27,526 bases of DNA from Prevotellaceae bacterium UBA3849 (GTDB lineage Bacteria > Bacteroidota > Bacteroidia > Bacteroidales > Bacteroidaceae). The notes beneath the pieces are model-generated. The model saw only the letters and a list, made by a program, of their open reading frames with translations, did not search any database and was not told the DNA's origin. The stretch is from NCBI GenBank assembly GCA_002392645.1, contig DGHL01000034.1, positions 1 through 27,526 of the forward strand, read 5' to 3'. Made by a program: the position numbers and the translations under genes. Shown here in pieces: positions 12,901-21,100 of this stretch (the stretch's first letter is position 1; every line of letters starts with the position of its first letter).

Positions 12901-15636
12901 ATGGAAGACAAAAAGAAGGTACTGATTCTGATTGATGCCTATGCGCTGATTTACAGAAGTTATTACGCACTGATAAGAGCTCCGAGGATAAACTCTAAGG
13001 GACTGAATACCAGTGCGGTGATGGGTTTCTGTAATACGCTGAATGAGATGCTGACAAAGGTACAGCCTGCTATCGGTACCCTACCCTCTCATATTGCTGT
13101 GGCGTTTGATCACGGCAAGACTTTCAGACATGAGATGTTTCCTGATTATAAAGCACAGAGAGAGGAGACTCCTGAGGATATCAGATTGTCTATTCCTATT
13201 ATTAAGGATATACTTAAAGGGTATAACATTCCGGTGCTGCAGGTTGACGGCTACGAGGCTGATGATATAATTGGTACCGTGGCTACATTAGGCGAAAAAG
13301 AGGGCATGATGGTGTATATGCTGACACCTGACAAGGACTACGCCCAGCTGGTAACAGAGAATATTCATATGTATAAGCCTCGACATGGTGGTGGTTATGA
13401 CGACATGGGACCGAAGGAGGTTTGTGAGAAATATGGCATAGACTCTACAAGCAGAGTGATTGACTTACTGGGACTGATGGGCGACGCTTCGGATAATTAC
13501 CCTGGTTGTCCTGGTGTTGGAGAGAAGACTGCCGTGAAACTTATCAATGAGTTTGGCAGCATAGAGGGACTCCTCTCCCACTCTGCCGAGATAAAAGGTA
13601 AGTTGAGAGAGAAAGTGGAGGGAGCTGTTGAAGATATAAAATTGTCGAAGAGACTTGCAACAATACGAACCGACGTGCCGATGAACATTGCACTCGAGGA
13701 GATGACTGTGCAAGAACCTGACAAGGAAAAACTGGGAGAGATTTTTGAGGAACTTGAGTTCAAGTCCTTCGCAGAGAAAATTCTTGGCAACGGAACCGGA
13801 GCTAACAAAGCTGGAAAGGGAAATCTGAAAAAATCAGCAGAAAAGCAAAAAACTGTTAATTCTCAACTCGATTTATTTGGCGCAGAGCCGTCCAACTCTC
13901 AAGAAGACGAAAAAATCGGGCAAGAATCGCAAGTTAAATACGAAGGCATAAAGGTTGATATAGTTGATAGTTTGGAAGATACGCTGAAAATTTGCGAACA
14001 AATGACGCAATCAAAAATTTTCAGTTTTGACGTAAAAACCACTTCAAACAACCCTTTTGAAGCAAAAATTGAGAAAATTACGTTTTGCAACCAAGAAAAT
14101 GAAGTTTTCGAGATAAAACTGAATCCGGAAGAGAAAGATGACGAAGGAAAACTAGAAGTAATAAAAGAAGTTTTGAGAAATGCACAAACAACGAAAATTG
14201 TGCAAAACGCAAAATTCATCATTGAGGTGATGAAGCTGAACAACATCGAAGTGGAATTTCCACTTTGGGACACGATGATTGCCCACTACATCATAAATCC
14301 AGATTTACATCACAACAATCAATACATGTCGCAGGAATATTATTCACAACGTGCGGCAGTGATATACAAAGAGAAAGAAAATCTGGAGAAAAAGCTGGAG
14401 CAGTCTGGCATGACCCGACTCTTCAACGAAATAGAGATGCCACTCGTACCAGTGCTGGCTGAGATGGAACTCAACGGAGTAAGACTCGACACCAAGGCAT
14501 TGTGTGACGTAAACCGTGAATTGTCAGAAAGACTGGCGCAGTCAGAAAAGGAGATATACGAACTTTCTGGCGAGACATTCAACATCTCATCGCCACGACA
14601 AGTAGGCGACATACTCTTCGGCAAGATGCAGATAATGGAGAAGCCGAAGAAGACGAAAACGGGACAGTTCGTAACCAGCGAGGAGGTGCTCAGCGCACTT
14701 CGTAACACACACCCTATAGTAGGAAAAATACTCGATTACCGTGCACTGAAAAAGCTGCTCGGCACATACGTAGAAGCCCTGCCAAAGCTCATACGCAAAG
14801 AGACCGGACACATACATACTACTTTTAATCAGTGTGTTACGGCAACCGGCCGACTGTCGTCGAGCGACCCTAACCTGCAGAACATACCGGTACGCAGCGA
14901 AGACGGAAAAGAGATTCGCCGCTGCTTCATTCCGGACGAAGGAGAAGAGTTCTTCAGCGCCGACTACAGTCAGGTGGAGCTGCGCATCATGGCGAGCCTC
15001 AGTGGCGACCAGCACATGATAGAAGCCTTCAACAGCGGACAAGACATCCACGCTGCAACGTCGGCAAAGATAAACCACAAGGCTATAGAAGACGTAACGA
15101 AAGACGAGCGACGCAAGGCGAAAAGCGCTAACTTCGGTATCATCTACGGCATCTCCGCCTTCGGACTGGCACAGGGTCTTGGCATAGAACGCAAAGAGGC
15201 TAAAGAGCTGATAGACGGATACTTCCAGTCGTTCCCACAGGTAATGGACTTCATAGAGAAATGTAAGGCAACGGCAAAGGAGAAAGGCTATGCCGAAACC
15301 ATGTTTGGCAGACGTCGCTACCTGCCGGACATCAACTCAGGCAACGGCACCGTACGCGCCTTTGCAGAGCGCAATGCCGTCAATGCACCTATACAAGGCA
15401 CTGCTGCAGACATCATGAAGATTGCAATGGTCAACGTATGGCGCAGACTGAAACGTGAAGGACTGAAAACCAAGCTGATACTGCAGGTGCATGACGAATT
15501 GAACTTCTCTGTTCCGATAAACGAAAAGGAACAGGTGGAGCGCATCGTGATGGAGGAAATGCAAAACGCAGCCCAGATGGCAGTGCCACTGATAGCCGAC
15601 TGCGGATGGGGCAAGAATTGGCTTGAGGCGCATTAA
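12901..15636 (+). CDS. polA: DNA polymerase I, with a degenerate 3'-5' exonuclease domain
   Basis: PolA fills gaps and removes RNA primers in replication and repair. The 911 residues comprise a 5' nuclease (1-295; EADDIIG, TPDKDYAQLV, GDASDNYPGCPGVGEKTA), an exonuclease-like region (about 345-510) and the polymerase (about 510-911). Motif A DYSQVELRIMAS, motif B RRKAKSANFGIIYG and motif C VHDEL are present, so polymerase and 5' nuclease look active. The proofreading domain does not. The usual FDTET is FDVKT (D377 kept, Glu replaced by K379), the second-motif Asp is I440 in NAKFII, the third is near A486 in SQRAAV, and a stretch before it is missing. The DNA from about 13790 to 14330 is more A/T-rich in codon choice than the polymerase part. 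Start at 12901 fits the 5' nuclease N-terminus. Confidence 0.96.
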   Translation: MEDKKKVLILIDAYALIYRSYYALIRAPRINSKGLNTSAVMGFCNTLNEMLTKVQPAIGTLPSHIAVAFDHGKTFRHEMFPDYKAQREETPEDIRLSIPIIKDILKGYNIPVLQVDGYEADDIIGTVATLGEKEGMMVYMLTPDKDYAQLVTENIHMYKPRHGGGYDDMGPKEVCEKYGIDSTSRVIDLLGLMGDASDNYPGCPGVGEKTAVKLINEFGSIEGLLSHSAEIKGKLREKVEGAVEDIKLSKRLATIRTDVPMNIALEEMTVQEPDKEKLGEIFEELEFKSFAEKILGNGTGANKAGKGNLKKSAEKQKTVNSQLDLFGAEPSNSQEDEKIGQESQVKYEGIKVDIVDSLEDTLKICEQMTQSKIFSFDVKTTSNNPFEAKIEKITFCNQENEVFEIKLNPEEKDDEGKLEVIKEVLRNAQTTKIVQNAKFIIEVMKLNNIEVEFPLWDTMIAHYIINPDLHHNNQYMSQEYYSQRAAVIYKEKENLEKKLEQSGMTRLFNEIEMPLVPVLAEMELNGVRLDTKALCDVNRELSERLAQSEKEIYELSGETFNISSPRQVGDILFGKMQIMEKPKKTKTGQFVTSEEVLSALRNTHPIVGKILDYRALKKLLGTYVEALPKLIRKETGHIHTTFNQCVTATGRLSSSDPNLQNIPVRSEDGKEIRRCFIPDEGEEFFSADYSQVELRIMASLSGDQHMIEAFNSGQDIHAATSAKINHKAIEDVTKDERRKAKSANFGIIYGISAFGLAQGLGIERKEAKELIDGYFQSFPQVMDFIEKCKATAKEKGYAETMFGRRRYLPDINSGNGTVRAFAERNAVNAPIQGTAADIMKIAMVNVWRRLKREGLKTKLILQVHDELNFSVPINEKEQVERIVMEEMQNAAQMAVPLIADCGWGKNWLEAH

Positions 15637-15736
15637 AATTCATAATGCAGAATGCATAATTCAGAATTACCATGCGGAATGAATTAAGAATTATGAATTA
15701 TGAATTAAAAATTAAGAATTATGAATTAAAAATTAA
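15637..15736. repeat. AT-rich repeat with CCATGCGG centre between polA and the subtilase
   Basis: AATTCATAATGCAGAAT-type arms surround CCATGCGG (15670-15677) and continue as near-tandem AATTAAGAATTATGAATTA units to 15735. The arms can pair with each other. Similar AT-rich sequence follows the subtilase (17957-17981) and the lipoprotein gene (26159-26187), and the CCATGCGG centre recurs inside mnmG. It may act as a transcription end for polA. Confidence 0.65.
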
Positions 15737-15752
15737 TGTTTCACGCGAAACA
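15737..15752. promoter_or_regulatory. parS-like site (15/16 match)
   Basis: TGTTTCACGCGAAACA differs from the perfect palindrome at one position. It lies 33 bp before the subtilase start, immediately after the AT-rich repeat. Confidence 0.65.
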
Positions 15753-15784
15753 TTTTGATATAGAATTGACAAAAAAACAAAGGA

Positions 15785-17956
15785 ATGAGAAGGTTAATCA
15801 TAGCAATAGCCTCGACATTTGCACTAATAGCTAATGCGCAGGATTACAGCAAGATGTCACGTTACGTAAGACAACTTGTGATGGAACAGGACAATGCCGT
15901 GCAGGCAGCTGGCGCAAAGGGTGTCTCCCCTACCCTTTCAACCACCGGAAACGAACTGTTGGCATTCGTAAAGGCACCAGAAGATGCCGTAAGCGGATAC
16001 TGCATAGCACACCAGGGCGACATACACATCGTTAAGATACCTATAAGTGAGGTGGCAGCACTGTCTGAAAACGCCGACGTGGAGCGCATAGAAGCAAGCC
16101 AGAATAACTATGAGGCAAACCTCGACAGCGTGGCTTCATGCGCCGACGTGCAGCAGATATGGGAAGGACAGGCTCCGCTGACGCAGGCCTTCACTGGCAA
16201 AGGAGCTCTAATAGGAGTGGTTGACATAGGCATAGACTACAGTCACCCTACATTCCGCTCCATAGACAGCGACAAAATGCGAATAGTAAGGGCATGGGAT
16301 ATGCTCGACTTCTCTGATAGTCAGACATATAACGAGAAAAAGAAGTTCCCTATCGGCAAACTCTTAACCGACACCGACGACATAATAGCAAAGGGAGCTA
16401 CTGCCGACAGCAAGACCGAATGGCACGGCACTCACACCACTGCCATTGCAGCCGGTTCAGGCTATGACACACCATACCGCGGTATGGCACCAGATGCCGA
16501 CATCTACTCCGTAGGATGCATCATAGGCTCTAACAGCAGTTATCTGCCTTCTACCATCAAGTCGCTAAACACCTCCACACTCAATACGCTTTCCTTCCAG
16601 CGCATCTTTGAGTATGCCGATACTATAGGCAAACCTGCCGTGATAAGCTACAGCATCAGCGGCACACAGGACATGACCAACGATGACGCCCTGCTCAACG
16701 AATATCTGGCAGGACTGACATCAACACCCGGTCATATCATAGTATCTTCAATAGGCAACAGTGGCACGAAACATCGCTATCTGCCTAAGACAGAGGACAC
16801 TGACACCGTGGGTGGCATGATAGCCAAAAGCACCGAGAAACTGTTTGTGGTGAATATCAGTACGCAGAAACAGCTGAAACTGCGCATAACAGACTATTCA
16901 AGGGATGAAAGCAAGGAGAGGACAAAGGAGTTTTCACTTGACTTCCTGCCAGGAAACAAGAAGAAGACTAGTTCATCAGGACTGAAATGGAATGACTATT
17001 ACACTAAGAGTAACATTCCAGAACTTGACAGCATGAGCGTCTATATATTCAGTGGTACTGACGGATTCGACTCAGAACGAGTAGGTTACGACATCTTCCT
17101 CTATCAGGAGAAGTACACCTACAGCAGCCTTAACTATGGCATTGAGATAATAGGCGACGACGTGCCCGCCGAGATATTCGTGCAGAACGGTGAGCTCATC
17201 AGCGGAACAGCCTACTCCCCTACCCTGACCGGTGCTCAGGTGGCAGGCAACTGCGGTTCGCCTGGCGCACTGCCAAGCGTCATCGGCGTAGGCTTTACGG
17301 AACACTGGGGCAAAGGCGGATTGCGACATAGCATATCAAGCATAGGTCCGTCGCTGCATGGACACATAAAGCCCGACATCATGGCGTCTGGCTATAACGT
17401 AAAGTCTGCACTCAACAGCGTATATCGTGCCAATACCGGTGGCATACCATCGGTAAGGGAGTCAACATACAACGGCAAGCAATATGGCTGGACATCGCAG
17501 TACGGCACGTCGATGTCAACCCCTGCCGTGGCTGGCATCATAGCCCTATGGCTCGAGGCTAAACCTACACTGACGCATGACGACATAATGGATGTGTTCG
17601 CAAATACGTCACGCCATCCTGTGGAGTCACTCTCCTACCCTAACAATGAGTATGGCTATGGCGAAATCAATGCTTACCAGGGACTGCTCTACATACTCGG
17701 CATAGACCATATAGAGGGTTTGCAGGCAAACCAGCTGACGGGTGCCACAGTGGTGCCTGCAGCAGGCGGCATAACGGTAAGAATCGACAGTGAGGCTGAC
17801 TCTGCCCTACCCTGCCGCATATACTCCACAGGCGGACAACTGGTTAGACAGTTCTGCATAGACAGAGGCTCTTCTGAGCATACCGTATCACTGCAGCAAG
17901 GCATCTATGCCGTGCAGGTAGGCAATATGGGCAGCACGCTGGTGAGGGTGGAGTAA
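15785..17956 (+). CDS. Secreted subtilisin-like (S8) serine protease with T9SS-like C-terminal domain
   Basis: The 723-residue precursor has a signal peptide (1-18, ending NAQ) and a prodomain-like region to about 130. The subtilase domain carries the catalytic triad D147 in VVDIGID, H214 in WHGTHT and S576 in GTSMSTPAVAG; the oxyanion Asn lies in SSIGNSG (about 323). A large insert (about 330-510) separates the oxyanion Asn from the Ser motif, as in many Bacteroidetes S8 proteases. The last 75 residues (YSTGGQLVRQ, then LQQGIYAVQV and TLVRVE) look like a type A sorting domain of the type IX secretion system, so surface display or release is likely, assuming the strain has T9SS. A parS-like site and an AT-rich repeat lie just upstream; no clear promoter was seen. 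Confidence 0.9.
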   Translation: MRRLIIAIASTFALIANAQDYSKMSRYVRQLVMEQDNAVQAAGAKGVSPTLSTTGNELLAFVKAPEDAVSGYCIAHQGDIHIVKIPISEVAALSENADVERIEASQNNYEANLDSVASCADVQQIWEGQAPLTQAFTGKGALIGVVDIGIDYSHPTFRSIDSDKMRIVRAWDMLDFSDSQTYNEKKKFPIGKLLTDTDDIIAKGATADSKTEWHGTHTTAIAAGSGYDTPYRGMAPDADIYSVGCIIGSNSSYLPSTIKSLNTSTLNTLSFQRIFEYADTIGKPAVISYSISGTQDMTNDDALLNEYLAGLTSTPGHIIVSSIGNSGTKHRYLPKTEDTDTVGGMIAKSTEKLFVVNISTQKQLKLRITDYSRDESKERTKEFSLDFLPGNKKKTSSSGLKWNDYYTKSNIPELDSMSVYIFSGTDGFDSERVGYDIFLYQEKYTYSSLNYGIEIIGDDVPAEIFVQNGELISGTAYSPTLTGAQVAGNCGSPGALPSVIGVGFTEHWGKGGLRHSISSIGPSLHGHIKPDIMASGYNVKSALNSVYRANTGGIPSVRESTYNGKQYGWTSQYGTSMSTPAVAGIIALWLEAKPTLTHDDIMDVFANTSRHPVESLSYPNNEYGYGEINAYQGLLYILGIDHIEGLQANQLTGATVVPAAGGITVRIDSEADSALPCRIYSTGGQLVRQFCIDRGSSEHTVSLQQGIYAVQVGNMGSTLVRVE

Positions 17957-18118
17957 TTCATAATGCAGAATTCATAATTAAGTTCCCTCACGATTCATGC
18001 CCCCTCCTTCGCGGTTGGGTCTCTAGAAAAATATTTTATAAAAGGGTGTTTTGTGGAATAATATTCTATAATCACAGAATATATCAGGTGAGAAGCATAT
18101 TATAAGGCTATTTATTCG
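17957..18118. repeat. Repeat-rich spacer between the subtilase and metH
   Basis: An AT-rich ATTCATAATGCAGAATTC stretch (17957-17981) of the same kind as at 15637 is followed by CCCCCTCCTTCGCGGTTGGG (18001-18020), which looks like one eroded end of the GC-rich element. The remainder to the metH promoter is AT-rich with no ORF. Confidence 0.45.
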
Positions 18119-18126
18119 TAACTTTG
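18119..18126 (+). promoter_or_regulatory. Probable -7 element for metH
   Basis: TAACTTTG fits TAnnTTTG and lies 38 nt before the metH start; no -33 TTTG was found. The leader is too short to hold a SAM or cobalamin riboswitch. Confidence 0.5.
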
Positions 18127-18164
18127 CAAGTTCTTTAAAAAGTAGATTAGCAGAAAGGTATTAG

Positions 18165-21100
18165 ATGAGCATAAAAAGACAGGAAATACTTGACATAATG
18201 CGTGAGCGCATCCTTATACTTGACGGTGCGACGGGAACATATCTGCAGGGACTGAACCTTACCGAGGAGGACTTTCGAGGGGAGAGATTCAAGGATCATC
18301 CCGTGCCACTGAAGGGTTGTAACGATGTGTTGTGTCTTACCAAGCCTGAGGCTATCATTGGCATGCACAGGGCATACATAGAGGCTGGAGCGGACATCAT
18401 AGAGACTAACTCGTTTAATGCCAACTGCTTCTCGCTTGCCGACTATGAAATGCAGGACCTTGTTTATGAGATAAGCAAGGCAGCGGCAGAGTGTGCAGCA
18501 AAGGCAAGAGAGAGAGGGGGAGAAACAGCAACAATGTTGCTGCCTACAAGGGAAGAAGAAGAGGGAAAAGAGGGAAGGAAAGAGGAAGGGAAGAAGGAAG
18601 AAGGTTTATTTGGTGATACTGCATCCCAAGAAAACCTTATTCATTCATCCAATCAACCTTATTCCAAGAGCATAATCATCGCCGGCTCCATAGGTCCTAC
18701 CAACCGCACGTTGTCGATGAGTGGCGATGTGAATAACCCTGCACACAGAGATATTACCTTTGAACAACTATATAACACTTACCACGAGCAGGCACGCGGA
18801 CTCATTGACGGCGGTGCCGATATACTGCTCGTTGAGACTATCTTCGACACCCTTAACGCAAAGGCGGCGCTGAAGGCTATCACAGACCTTGGCGAGGAAC
18901 GCGGACTGGACATCCCTATCATGTGCAGCGGTACGCTGTCTGATGCATCCGGTCGCACACTAAGCGGTCAGACGGTGGAGGCTTACTGTGCTTCGCTGAC
19001 ACACGGCAATCTGTTGTCGATAGGCCTTAACTGCGGTTTCGGTGCCAAGCAACTGCTGCCGTGGCTGCGCAGACTGTCTGACATAGCGCCATGCCCTGTC
19101 AGCGTGCATCCTAACGCTGGTCTGCCTAACGTGATGGGCGGCTACGACGAGACACCTGAGACCTTCGCTGAGGTGGCTAAGCAAGTGGCGGCAGAGAGTT
19201 TGGTGAACATATACGGTGGCTGCTGCGGTACGTCGCCGGCGCATATAAAGAAGCTGAGCGAGACGCTGAAGGATGCCGCCTATAAGCCGCGCCCGTTGCC
19301 TTGTGACAGCAATGACGGCAGGGTGAAACCCATGGTGCTGTCAGGACTGGAGGCACTGAGGGTGGAACATAAGGATAGCAGCAACAATGTTGCTGCCAAC
19401 AAGGGAAGAAAGACTGGAGAAGAGCAATGCGAAGATGCCAACAAGGGAAGCTGGAAGGGTGAAGAGAAGAAAGAAGAAGGGAAGAAAGAGGAAGGGATTA
19501 AGGAGGAAAACCCTTCGTTCTATAATATTGGCGAGCGCACCAACGTGGCTGGTTCGACTAAATTCAAGAAGCTCATTCAGGCGAAGGACTATGAGACTGC
19601 GCTGACCATAGCACGTAACCAGGTGGACAACGGCGCACACGTCATAGATATCTGTATGGACGACGGTCTTATTGACGGCGTAGATGCCATGACGACATTC
19701 CTCAACCTCATAGCCTCTGAGCCAGAGATAGCACGCGTGCCGGTGATGATAGACTCCTCCAAGTGGGAGATACTGAAGGCCGGACTGCAGTGCGTACAGG
19801 GCAAGTCGATAGTCAACTCCATCAGTCTGAAGGAAGGCGAGGAGAAGTTCCTTGCCAAGGCGCGATACATCCACTCCATGGGTGCCGCTACTGTGGTGAT
19901 GCTCTTTGACGAAGAGGGACAGGCAGACTCATACGAGCGCAAAGTAACGGTGGCACGCCGTGCCTACAAACTGCTGAAGGACATAGGTTTCCCTACCGAA
20001 GACATCATCTTCGACCCTAACGTGCTTGCCGTAGCTACGGGTATGCCTGAGCACGACGACTACGGTCGCGCCTTCATTGCTGCCTGCGCAACGATACACA
20101 AGGAGATGCCCGAGGTACACATGTCGGGCGGCATAAGCAACCTGTCGTTCTCTTTCCGTGGTAACAACAAGATACGCCAGGCCATGCACTCCGTAGTGCT
20201 GCACCATGCCATTAAGGAGGGTCTCGACATGAGTATCGTGAACCCTGCCATGAACATGCGCTATGAGGACATACCTAAGGATATGTTGGAAGTGGTGGAG
20301 CCGGTAGTGCTGAATATAAAGAATACCGGAATATCCGGAATATCCGGAAAGCCCGGAGAACCCGGCACTACCGAAGACTCTGACGACATCACTCCGTCTG
20401 AACGACTCATAGAGTATGCCGAGAAGGTAAAGGCTGAGGAGGATGCCAAGAAAGCTGCCAGCGGTGGCAAGACCGCCGAGAAGTCTGTGGCAGACTGGCG
20501 CAAGGGCACCCTGAACGAACGCATAGAATATGCCATGCTCAAGGGCATGACCGACTATATAGACGCTGACACCGAGGAGGCTTACCAGCAGGCAGGCACT
20601 CCGCTGGGCGTGATAGACAACTACCTGATGCCTGCCATGGAGGAGGTGGGAAGGCTGTTTGGCGACGGCAAGATGTTCCTGCCGCAGGTGGTGAAGTCTG
20701 CCCGCGTGATGAAGAAGGCTGTGGCAGTGCTGGAGCCATATATGAAGGCTAATCAGAATAATCAGAATAATCAGAATAATCAGAGTACTCCGAGTAATCC
20801 GAGCAATCAGAAAAACTCTGAAAACAACATCGTCATCATGGCTACGGTGAAGGGTGACGTTCACGACATAGGCAAGAACATTGTGTCGGTGGTGACGCAG
20901 TGTAACGGCTATGACGTGAAGGACCTCGGAGTGATGGTTGACTGCGAGACCATCGTCAATGCCGCACAGCAGGAGAATGCCGTGGCTATCGGCTTGTCAG
21001 GACTTATCACACCTTCGCTCGACGAGATGATACGCGTGTTGAAGGAACTGCGCCACCGTGGCATGACGACGCCGGTGATAGTGGGCGGTGCCACCACATC

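Noticed and set aside
12578..12970. Minus-strand ORFs in the polA leader (Ser/Phe/Leu-rich, apparently hydrophobic)
   Set aside because: They are the complement of purine-rich tandem repeats and run into the polA coding region; low-complexity artefacts, not membrane proteins.
18127..18164. SAM or cobalamin riboswitch upstream of metH
   Set aside because: Only about 38 nt separate the -7 element from the start codon, too short for either riboswitch, and no conserved core is present.
19929..20864. 311-codon ORF antisense to metH, with Gly-X-Ser repeats
   Set aside because: It is opposite highly conserved MetH sequence. Its repeats only reflect the self-complementary TCCGGA units on the other strand.
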